Shown: piece after piece, positions 7,701 to 13,024 of the stretch
Position numbering within the stretch: the first letter of the stretch is position 1
Layout: each line of letters starts with the position of its first letter
NCBI GenBank assembly: GCA_003176045.1
Contig: PSRM01000365.1
Coordinates: 1-36,015, forward strand
From: Verrucomicrobiota bacterium
Lineage (GTDB): Bacteria; Verrucomicrobiota; Verrucomicrobiia; Limisphaerales; UBA8199
Direction of reading: 5' to 3'
Length of the DNA stretch: 36,015 nt
The notes under the pieces: generated by a model
Told to the model about the DNA's origin: nothing
Databases searched by the model: none
Seen by the model: the letters and a program-made list of their open reading frames with translations, nothing else
Made by a program: the position numbers and the translations under genes

Positions 7701-8574
7701 CAGCGACGTTTTCATTCGCTGCCCGGAATGTAATGGCCGACGGTACCGTGAGCATATACTGAAGCTCCGAGTTAGTCCATCCTCCTACGCCAAGGCTTCG
7801 GAGAACAAGAAGTCGAAAGCCCAAAGTCCAAAGTCTAGAGACGAGGGTCGAGGGTCGAGGGTCGAGGCCCTGTCCATTGCGGACGTGCTGGAGTCCACGG
7901 TTGACGAAGTTATAGATTTTTTGGACCGCTTTCCTGAATCGAATCCCGGGAGGCGCGCACGGCAAAGCCTGGCCCTATTGCAGGAGGTTGGGCTTGGTTA
8001 TCTGAAACTCGGCCAACCCATCAATACGCTCTCTGGTGGTGAAAGCCAAAGATTGAAGTTGGTCCGCCACCTGGCGGAGGTCGAAACAGAGCCGCGACGG
8101 TTAGAGAGCGCACAGGACGCGGCGATGGCCGCTGTGCAGCTTCACGGCACGGCGGACAGCACCGGAGCGCGGACATTCCTGTCCGCAGCAACGCCCAAAC
8201 ATTCCGCGGCCGACGTGCGTTCTGACGCTCCCGCCTCATCGGATGATGCTGCGGACAGGAATGTCCGCGCTCCGGTACCGGCCAAGCCTATTCTCTTCCT
8301 TTTCGATGAACCCACAACGGGACTTCACTTCGACGATGTCCGGCTGCTCCTTAAAGTGTTTCAGCGCCTGGTGTACACTGGACATTCCGTGCTGGTGATC
8401 GAACACAATCTCGAAGTCATCAAATCGGCGGATTGGATCATAGATCTCGGTCCTGAAGCAGGAGATCATGGCGGGGAGGTGGTTGTCACGGGCACACCAG
8501 AAACGGTCGCTCAATGCACTGCCAGTCACACCGGCCGCGCGCTGCGAGAAGTTCTGCGCCTGGAGAAACATTGA
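4771..8574 (+). CDS. uvrA: UvrA-family excinuclease ABC subunit A with many in-frame repeat insertions
   Basis: This 1267-residue protein is ~300 residues longer than canonical UvrA (~950). UvrA dimers scan DNA for damage and load UvrB in nucleotide excision repair. Both ABC modules are complete. Walker A is GLSGSGKSS (37-45) and GVSGSGKTT (~834-842). Signatures are LSGGETERV (~617) and LSGGESQRL (~1087). Walker B is LFVLDEPSVGLH and LFLFDEPTTGLH. Zinc cysteine pairs are CRQCG, CAECD/CPTC, CPDCQGRR and CERCRGAG/CPECNGRR. The extra length comes from low-complexity inserts at nt ~5211-5341, 5700-5775, 6281-6428, 6975-7016, 7099-7195, 7770-7870 and 8140-8283, all keeping frame. The wording YIETFSPYARQFLDRMDKP differs from classic UvrA (YVESLSAYARQFLG), so this may be a UvrA-like paralogue. 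The start at 4771 gives the family N terminus; no Shine-Dalgarno is visible. Confidence 0.9.
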   Translation: MVKSSGRSAIRLRGVRQNNLKNFDLDLPLNKLIVVTGLSGSGKSSLAFDTLFAEGQRRYIETFSPYARQFLDRMDKPQVDSIEGIPPAIAIEQRNAVRTTRSTVGTMTELCDYMKMLWPHIAQLHCRQCGKPVRKDSPQMVWETVKSVERGAWSVEHGAAGAANTKHQTPNTRETSNSKLQTSKKPQASTFDTGFEQPPEFLITFDVPLSDKLSFEESIGLVANRGYQRLLMGGQIVRLAELEKQGLTASRSSSLTVVQDRLRASEANRARFIEACEQAYHFGKGKLAVHFLDRDQPEAAAFAESPQMPSSESRFTFHVSPYTSHATRNTQYALRFSNRLHCAECDIEYSDPSPALFSFNHPAGACPTCRGFGRIISIDYDLVIPDRSRTLAQGVVKPWLTGHGLESHNDLMRVAKHFEIPTNVPFEKLSKKWQDFVIEGEPDHGKDEEHQWPRSWYGVKGYFRWLESKAYKMHVRVMLSRYRAYTPCPDCQGRRFRPEALLYKVQGPKSKAQSPRPTVQSPQSTVHSPRSTVHSPQSGPPEGPCLSGRSGEGFTIGDFYALPVRDALCFIEELRERRPFQRTDPLALVLGEIRSRLHYLDEVGLGYLTLDRPTRTLSGGETERVNLTTCLGTRLVNTLFVLDEPSVGLHSRDTERLVRILKQLRDAGNTVVVVEHEPGVIRAADQIVDLGPGHGASGGQVVFQGAYRQILASKESLTGEYLSGRKQISTPVRRAVQVQSPKSKVQRQTTVLAASAAPVLKYAYSAEAVAGLALNDAPGPSALDHRAVGAPERSVVGSLLDPQPSSLRISHATSNNLRDLSVEIPLGRFVCITGVSGSGKTTLLREVLLPALSARLKSVLPDTKASDRLSTAGPENGDDADSSADADSGITGRGALVEGCEELGRVVLVDQAVLGKTPRSNPAVYIGAFDDIREFFAQSEGAKQRGLNASAFSFNSAQGQCERCRGAGFEKIEMQFLSDVFIRCPECNGRRYREHILKLRVSPSSYAKASENKKSKAQSPKSRDEGRGSRVEALSIADVLESTVDEVIDFLDRFPESNPGRRARQSLALLQEVGLGYLKLGQPINTLSGGESQRLKLVRHLAEVETEPRRLESAQDAAMAAVQLHGTADSTGARTFLSAATPKHSAADVRSDAPASSDDAADRNVRAPVPAKPILFLFDEPTTGLHFDDVRLLLKVFQRLVYTGHSVLVIEHNLEVIKSADWIIDLGPEAGDHGGEVVVTGTPETVAQCTASHTGRALREVLRLEKH
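5211..5341. repeat. heptamer arrays inside uvrA (insert 1)
   Basis: Three consecutive heptanucleotide arrays: GAGCGTG (about 5 units), AACACCA (about 4 units) and CAAACTT (about 4 units). They encode a Ser/Thr/Asn-rich stretch just after the first zinc cysteine pair, where canonical UvrA has no such sequence. The protein frame is kept on both sides. Confidence 0.85.
5700..5775. repeat. heptamer arrays inside uvrA (insert 2)
   Basis: Arrays of ACGTTTC (about 3 units) then AACACGC (about 3 units) encode SRFTFHVSPYTSHATRNTQ, between the UvrB-binding region and the CAECD zinc motif. Frame is preserved. Confidence 0.75.
6281..6428. repeat. GTCCAAA/GTCCACA heptamer array plus small palindrome inside uvrA (insert 3)
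   Basis: At 6281-6384 about 14 heptamers of GTCCAAA or GTCCACA encode repeating STVHSPR/STVHSPQ heptapeptides. Seven bases times three frames gives a seven-residue period. The array is followed at ~6390-6425 by a palindrome-like stretch with ends CGCCAGA and TCTGGCG. It sits directly after the CPDCQGRRFRPEAL zinc motif. Confidence 0.9.
6975..7016. repeat. GTCCAAA heptamer array inside uvrA (insert 4)
   Basis: About five GTCCAAA units encode VQVQSPKSKVQ in the linker between the first ATPase half and the second. It has the same unit as insert 3 and part of insert 6. Confidence 0.85.
7099..7195. repeat. CCCTCGN-type repeats inside uvrA (insert 5)
   Basis: Two short blocks of CCCTCGG/CCCTCGA units flank a GC-rich sequence with the palindrome-like core GCGCGCCGGAGCGCAGCG. 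The stretch is in frame just before the second ABC domain (RISHATSNNLRDLSVEIPLG). Confidence 0.65.
7770..7870. repeat. mixed repeats inside uvrA (insert 6)
   Basis: Three pieces follow each other: TCCTACGCCAAGGCTTCGGA, then two or three CCAAAGT heptamers, then four CGAGGGT heptamers. The encoded stretch (SSYAKASENKKSKAQSPKS, then RDEGRGSRVE) splits the region between CPECNGRRYREHIL and the IADVLESTVDEVIDF helix. Confidence 0.8.
8161..8276. repeat. REP-like inverted-repeat element, family 1, inside uvrA
   Basis: A perfect 30-bp inverted repeat has its left arm at 8161-8190 (ACCGGAGCGCGGACATTCCT then GTCCGCAGCA) and its right arm at 8247-8276. It encloses a 56-nt unique core. Each arm holds an internal small palindrome around GGACATTCCTGTCC. 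It lies in frame between the second signature and Walker B of uvrA. The same arms occur inside smc at 14807-14921. Confidence 0.92.
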
Positions 8575-8624
8575 CTTGCCCGTTTTCGGCAGATATTCTT
8601 TCAAGCGAACGATTTTTTCCAGAC

Positions 8625-9353
8625 ATGCTGGAATCCATAGAGAAACTGTTGATTTTGCAGGACCGCGACCGGAACCTTCGCCGGGCACGCGATGAGTTGA
8701 GCCATATCGAGCCCGAGCGCCAGGGCCTGCGCGGCAAAGCCGCCGCTGCCCAGGCTGCTCTCGACGCTGCCAAAGACCGCTCCAAGCACATCGAGTCGGA
8801 TCGGAAGAATCTCGAACTCGAAGTCGAAGAGAAAAAGCAACTCATCAACAAATACGCCAACCAACAGCTCCAAACCCGCAAAAACGAAGAGTACCGCGCG
8901 CTGGCGCACGAAATCGAAACTTGCAAGGCGGACATTTTTAAAATCGAAGACCAGGAAATCGCCTTGATGGAGCAAGCGGAGGCAACGCAAAAGGAAATTC
9001 AGCGAGCCACGCAAGCGTTGACCGAAGCCCGCACTCTGGTGGAAGGGCAGATCGCGAAGTTAAATGAGCGCGAGGCGAACTTGAAGAGGGAGCTGGCCCA
9101 ACTCGAAGCCAATCGCGAGGAATTGGCGGCTGCGGTGGATCAAGTTGCCCGCGGGCGCTATGAGCGGCTGACCCGCTCCAAAGGCGAACGCGTCATCGTT
9201 GGGATTCAGGGCGGAGTCTGCGGCGGGTGCCACATGAAAGTGCCTCCTCAATTGCTGGTCCTTTGCCAGCAGGAAAAGGAGTTGGTCACGTGCAGCAACT
9301 GCGGTCGTATCCTCTACTACACGCCTGATATGGATTTGGCGGCGGTGGAATAG
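8625..9353 (+). CDS. C4-type zinc-ribbon coiled-coil protein (zf-RING_7/DUF164 family)
   Basis: A 242-residue cytoplasmic protein. Residues 1-~175 form one long antiparallel coiled coil, with LLILQDRDRNLRRARDEL at the start and the family signature YANQQLQTRKNEEYRAL. A C-terminal zinc ribbon follows, with CGGC and CSNC about 30 residues apart. Members include Chlamydia CT398 and many conserved bacterial proteins of unsettled function. The family is commonly annotated as a C4-type zinc ribbon or nucleic-acid-binding protein, without proof in most species. The start at 8625 gives the family N terminus; the longer reading overlaps uvrA. It begins 50 bp after uvrA, so read-through is plausible. 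No Shine-Dalgarno is evident. Confidence 0.9.
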   Translation: MLESIEKLLILQDRDRNLRRARDELSHIEPERQGLRGKAAAAQAALDAAKDRSKHIESDRKNLELEVEEKKQLINKYANQQLQTRKNEEYRALAHEIETCKADIFKIEDQEIALMEQAEATQKEIQRATQALTEARTLVEGQIAKLNEREANLKRELAQLEANREELAAAVDQVARGRYERLTRSKGERVIVGIQGGVCGGCHMKVPPQLLVLCQQEKELVTCSNCGRILYYTPDMDLAAVE

Positions 9354-9390
9354 TCTGCCAGCCGGTCAATAAAACATTCTCTGGAATCGG

Positions 9391-9867
9391 ATGACCGCAC
9401 ATTTAAAGCGGCTGGTTGCTTTTTATTTCGTACCCCAATCTGTTTCCCTTGCGAGCAGATACGGGCCACACGAAGCGCTCTCACGAATCAGGGACGTAGC
9501 GGGTCAGGGAAATATATGTGTGCTTGAAGCAACGGCGCAGAAAATCCAGGTTGCGGCCAACCATCCTAAATCGAACACGTTTCCAGTTTTCGAAGGCGTA
9601 TTGGAAGGGGATGACGCACCCGTTAGGCTCAGGGGATATATTCGGTTTAGACCCGAAGTTCTTTTTGCGCTTTGGGTATTCACGGTGATTCTGCTCTTCT
9701 TTCTCCCCGTTGCCTTGATTCTTAGGCCAGGCCTTGGCCTTCAGGATTGGGGAACGAGTTTGTGCGCAATATGCGGCTGGATCACCCTGCTAGAGGGTTT
9801 CTATTTGGTCGGTCGGGATGACCCGATTATTATTAGAACCAGTCTTGCGCAGGCCTTAGGCAATTAG
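9391..9867 (+). CDS. hypothetical two-helix membrane protein
   Basis: A 158-residue protein of no family I recognise. Residues ~1-85 look soluble: an N-terminal short hydrophobic run, then a mixed alpha/beta stretch. Two membrane helices follow, at ~88-110 (VLFALWVFTVILLFFLPVAL) and ~122-140, with a short tail. The stop at 9867 is ~55 bp before the rnpB promoter. It lies 37 bp downstream of the zinc-ribbon gene and may share its transcript. The frame is the only open one here with plausible composition. The start ATG follows TGGAATCGG, a weak ribosome-binding site. Real gene likely, function unknown. Confidence 0.6.
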   Translation: MTAHLKRLVAFYFVPQSVSLASRYGPHEALSRIRDVAGQGNICVLEATAQKIQVAANHPKSNTFPVFEGVLEGDDAPVRLRGYIRFRPEVLFALWVFTVILLFFLPVALILRPGLGLQDWGTSLCAICGWITLLEGFYLVGRDDPIIIRTSLAQALGN

Positions 9868-9922
9868 TACGAGTAGTGGAATGAGTCGAGCTTCCAGAAC
9901 CCCAAATCATTCGCGCCCATCC

Positions 9923-9951
9923 TTGATAATCCTTGGAAAATCCCGTATATT
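9923..9951 (+). promoter_or_regulatory. sigma-70-type promoter for rnpB
   Basis: TTGATA at 9923-9928 and TATATT at 9946-9951 are spaced by exactly 17 nt. The predicted start of transcription, 6-9 nt downstream, coincides with the 5' end of the RNase P RNA helix P1 (~9960). Match and position agree, though no experiment supports it here. Confidence 0.65.
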
Positions 9952-9959
9952 TCCCTCGA

Positions 9960-10388
9960 TTTTGGAAGGGCGGAGGATCGCTTTCATTTCGCTTCGGCGG
10001 GGTGGAGGAGGAAAGTCCGAACACCAAAGGGCGCGATGCCGCGTAACCCCGGTTTGGCCGGGGATACACGCGGGAGGTGCCCCGAAGCAATTCGGGGCCC
10101 GACGGATAGTGCCACAGAAAATAAACCGCCTTTTGTCTCTGGAGCAATTCAGGGCCAGAAGGTAAGGGTGAAAAGGCGGGGTAAGAGCCCACCGCTCCAA
10201 GCGCAAGCGCGGAGGTACGGAAAACCCCATCGGGTGCAAGGCCAAATAGGGGACCCCGGAGTTGCCCGCTCCATGTTCCGCATGCCGGAACGGGTCCCGG
10301 GTACTGGCTGCTGAGACAAATGATTCTCTCCTTCGCTTGTGTATGCACGAGCGGAGCAGACAAAATTCGGCTTACAGCCCTTCCAAAA
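9960..10388 (+). ncRNA. rnpB: RNase P RNA, bacterial type A
   Basis: This is the catalytic RNA that removes 5' leaders from pre-tRNA. The ends pair perfectly as helix P1: TTTTGGAAGGGC at 9960-9971 with GCCCTTCCAAAA at 10377-10388. Conserved blocks appear in order. GAGGAAAGTCCGAACACC lies near 10006 (CR I). ACAGAAAATAAACCGCC lies at ~10114. GGTAAGGGTGAAAAGGC is followed by GTAAGAGCCCACCGC at ~10161-10195. GTGCAAGGCCAAATAGGGGA lies at ~10234. ACAAAATTCGGCTTAC near 10360 is the 3' P4/CR V strand, where many species have ACAGAANCCGGCTTAT. Length (429 nt) is usual for type A. No protein gene should be called across it, although frames are open on both strands. Confidence 0.96.
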
Positions 10389-10822
10389 TCATCAAGAATG
10401 ATACGTGGCAGCGTTACGGAGGATTGGAGACCCTGGTTTCCTACGATGCTGCCTACTTGCCGGATTGGATGTCCAAGATACCACAGGCACATTGGGGATT
10501 CCTGGAACGCACTCTCCCATTCCTTGAAACGGAGACACACATTTTCGTTCACGCGTGTCTGGATCCTGAACTTGAGATGAGCGAACAGCCGGATTGGCTC
10601 CTATACTGGGAGTATTTCGAGAGACTGCAACCGCACAAATCAGGCAAACGCGTCATCTGCGGCCACACGCCACAGCCTTCGGGCACGATCGGGAATCGCC
10701 AGTTTGCCGCCTGCATTGATACCGCGGCAGTCTATGGCGGTTGGCTGACTTGCCTGGACGTAGTGTCTGGCAGATTCTGGCAGACGAACGAAAAAGGCGA
10801 AACGCGAGAGGGCACTGTGTAA
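10389..10822 (+). pseudogene. 3' remnant of a serine/threonine-type metallophosphatase gene
   Basis: The frame ending at 10822 encodes only the C-terminal half of a PrpA/PrpE-like calcineurin-type phosphatase. Visible are TWQRYGGLETLVSYD, THIFVHACLDPEL (late metal-binding His), KRVICGHTPQPSG (GH-T motif) and CIDTAAVYGGWLTCLDV. The N-terminal motifs that complete the dimetal site (GDxHG, GDxxDRG, GNHE) are absent. Homology begins at KNDTWQ, within a few bases of the 3' end of rnpB, so upstream in-frame codons belong to the RNase P RNA and not to a protein. The remnant therefore looks inactive. It could be transcribed by read-through from rnpB. Confidence 0.75.
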
Positions 10823-10860
10823 GCAAGCAGTTGCCTACTCGGGATGCGTGAGGCTCTGGG

Positions 10861-10932
10861 ACGCCGGGTGAGGGCACCCGGCCTACAAGATAGCGCGCCG
10901 AGCTTGTAGGCCGCGTGGCCTCACGCGGCGTT
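10861..10932. repeat. REP-like inverted-repeat element
   Basis: Left arm 10861-10889 (ACGCCGGGTGAGGGCACCCG then GCCTACAAG) faces right arm 10903-10932, whose reverse complement is nearly identical. Each arm has its own small hairpin (CCGGGTG/CACCCGG and CGCGTG/CACGCG). The element lies between the convergent ends of the phosphatase remnant and the GHL10 gene. Confidence 0.85.
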
Positions 10933-10960
10933 CCGGTGCGAGCTGTACAGGAAATCCGGC

Positions 10961-12619
10961 CTAATCGCCCGTCCCCGCCCTCTTAACAGCCGCTAGTGTG
11001 CCCAGAGCCCCATTTCGATCCACCGCCGTTACCGCCACTACATCGGGCAGCGCTCTGTCCCAAACCCGCGAGGTTTGGCCCGCGGGAAGAATCTCCGTAT
11101 GCCATTTTCCGGCAGACCGGCTTTGCACCAGCCACAGCCAGGCTTTGCCTTCTTTGAGGCTCCAGGCGAAAGTTATCCCCGAGCCTGGTCCGGTGTGGCT
11201 GGTGATTTTTGGGCTCGCCAGCCGCGCGTCGCCAAGCCAGGGCGATGCTGGAATCAGTGCCGGTTCGGAGTACACTTTTTCTTCCAACGCATCATCGAAG
11301 GCCGGATTGTGAGTCAAACTGGTCATGTTCCAGTGAATGTGGCCATCGGCGCCAGGCATTTGTCGGGTGAGCCGGATTTGATTTACGATTTCCTCGGGCT
11401 TCCACTTCCTGCTGGCTCGCACCGTATCCGCCGTTTTGGTCGTATCCAAGCCAGGCATGAGATGGCGCCCCTTTTGATTCTGCTCGCACCACCACTTCAG
11501 CAGGACCGGAAAGCTCTGCTCCTGCGCATCAATAGCCCAATAGAGCTGCGGCGCAAAGTAGTCCAACCACCCGCTGGCCAGCCACTTGCGCGAATCAGCA
11601 TATAGCTTCGAATAAGCGTCGTATCCCTTGATTTGCGGCGGTACGCCATCTTTCCAAATGCCAAAAGGGCTGATCCCAAACTTCACCCACGGCTTCGCGG
11701 TCTTGATGCTCTTGTAAAGCCGCTCGATGAATACGTTCACATTCTCGCGCCGCCAATCGTCCCGGTTGAGCTTGCCTCCCGCTCCAAACCGCTGCCAGCT
11801 CGCGTCATCGGGAAAATCCAGCTCTCCTCCATCGCTGTCTCTCGCTTTGTATGGGTAGAAATAATCGTCAAAATGGACGCCATCCACGTCGTACCTTTTC
11901 ACTACGTCCATGACCACGCTCAGCGAATAGTCCTGCACTTCCTTTTCGCCAGGGTCCAACCACAGTTGTTTTCCGTAGTGTCTCACGAGCTTCTGGTGCT
12001 TGTTGCTGATGTGGTTGGCCGATGCGGGAGTTTTTACTCCGGCGGTTCGCGCGCGATACGGATTGAACCACGCGTGCAACTCGAGACCTCGTTTGTGCGC
12101 CTCAGCGATCGCGAAAGCCAGTGGATCATAGAATGGATCCGGCGCTTTTCCCATCGTGCCGGTCAGAAACTCTGACCAGGGCTCGATCTTTGATTCGTAC
12201 ATGGCGTCACAGGCGGGCCTGACCTGAAAGATCACTGCATTCAGTTTCAGATGTTGGGCGCGTTCCATGATGGTGACCAGTTCGGCTTTTTGCTGAGCAG
12301 TGGAAAGGTCCCGGCGCGACGGCCAGTCTATATTCTCGACCGTGGCCACCCAGGCCGCGCGGTATTCGCGCACGGGCGCAGGCGGTTGGATTGCTGCAGG
12401 TTTGTAACTCGCGGCGGCGCAGCCCACCGCAAGCAGGCAAGTGGGCAGCGACGTCCTGGCCGTGCGACAGAATACCTTGAACTGCGAGTTTCCGGGCGAT
12501 CCGCTTACCTGAAGTCTGCGCCTCGAAATATTTGGTAGAGCAATCCTCGCCAGCAACATACAAATTCGAGCGGCGATTGTTACTCGCACCGCGCCATCTA
12601 GCGAGAAAAAAGAAAACAA
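10961..12619 (-). CDS. glycosyl hydrolase-like family 10 (DUF187) lipoprotein
   Basis: This protein has up to 552 residues. EYRAAWVATVENIDWPSR at ~85-102 opens a GHL10/DUF187 (YngK-like) TIM barrel. Further family motifs are NAVIFQVRPACDAMY, LELHAWFNPYRA and DGVHFDDYFYPY (~246-257, likely catalytic Asp pair). Also present are KFGISPFGIWK, LDYFAPQLYW and a C-terminal beta-rich domain. Family members are predicted exported glycosidases or wall-modifying enzymes; the substrate is unknown. LAVGC with Cys67 looks like a lipobox, so the true start may be downstream of the first ATG, which gives an oddly long, basic leader. The ATG at 12559 is an alternative. The gene is transcribed away from smc. 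Confidence 0.85.
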   Translation of the reverse strand: MFSFFSLDGAVRVTIAARICMLLARIALPNISRRRLQVSGSPGNSQFKVFCRTARTSLPTCLLAVGCAAASYKPAAIQPPAPVREYRAAWVATVENIDWPSRRDLSTAQQKAELVTIMERAQHLKLNAVIFQVRPACDAMYESKIEPWSEFLTGTMGKAPDPFYDPLAFAIAEAHKRGLELHAWFNPYRARTAGVKTPASANHISNKHQKLVRHYGKQLWLDPGEKEVQDYSLSVVMDVVKRYDVDGVHFDDYFYPYKARDSDGGELDFPDDASWQRFGAGGKLNRDDWRRENVNVFIERLYKSIKTAKPWVKFGISPFGIWKDGVPPQIKGYDAYSKLYADSRKWLASGWLDYFAPQLYWAIDAQEQSFPVLLKWWCEQNQKGRHLMPGLDTTKTADTVRASRKWKPEEIVNQIRLTRQMPGADGHIHWNMTSLTHNPAFDDALEEKVYSEPALIPASPWLGDARLASPKITSHTGPGSGITFAWSLKEGKAWLWLVQSRSAGKWHTEILPAGQTSRVWDRALPDVVAVTAVDRNGALGTLAAVKRAGTGD

Positions 12620-12661
12620 TTTGTTTGTTCAGAGGCGTATTTCAGATTTTTGGTTTGGCCT

Positions 12662-12785
12662 CGTAAGTAGCGCAGATTTCTAATCTGCTGTATCACAGTG
12701 CTTCCAGCCTGCTAGCTGTCCGTACGTCCTGCCGATTCGAAATCGGCGATACAGCATGTTGGAAACGTTGGAAACCTGCGCTAGT
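12662..12785. repeat. composite palindromic element upstream of smc
   Basis: This 405-bp divergent intergenic region holds a chain of small palindromes: GCAGATTTCTAATCTGC, GCCGATTCGAAATCGGC and a degenerate GTTGGAAACGTTGGAAACC. The first two are joined to TGTATC/GATACA linkers in opposite orientation, giving an overall inverted arrangement. It differs from the other palindromic families here. Confidence 0.75.
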
Positions 12786-12826
12786 TTTCCCATGTTCCAC
12801 CGTGCTTAAAAAATCGCAAAAAGATG

Positions 12827-12855
12827 TTGAACTATCCTGTCTAAGGATGTAAAAA
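12827..12855 (+). promoter_or_regulatory. possible promoter for smc
   Basis: TTGAAC at 12827-12832 and TAAAAA at 12850-12855 are separated by 17 nt, about 170 bp upstream of smc. The -10 match is imperfect and no other support exists. Confidence 0.3.
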
Positions 12856-13024
12856 TCCCCTCATATAAAGTTAGTCTGCGCTGGAAACAGCGTTGATTAG
12901 GGCACAACTCAAGTCAGCGGTTCCTCACCCAATAAGTTGTGCTTGTCGGGCAGGTATGCCCTGCATATAGTGTGTTTCGTTTCCGGCAGGCTTTTGGTGT
13001 AGTTTGGTTTGGTTTTTGCAACAC

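Noticed and set aside
5211..8283. Frameshifts or sequencing errors explaining odd residues in uvrA
   Set aside because: Family motifs resume in the same frame after every insert and the repeats recur in other genes.
10262..10388. N-terminal extension of the phosphatase remnant
   Set aside because: These codons lie inside rnpB and show no phosphatase similarity.
9833..10552. Minus-strand 239-codon frame and plus-strand frames across 9881-10314
   Set aside because: They overlap RNase P RNA, which is fully recognisable by conserved blocks and paired ends.
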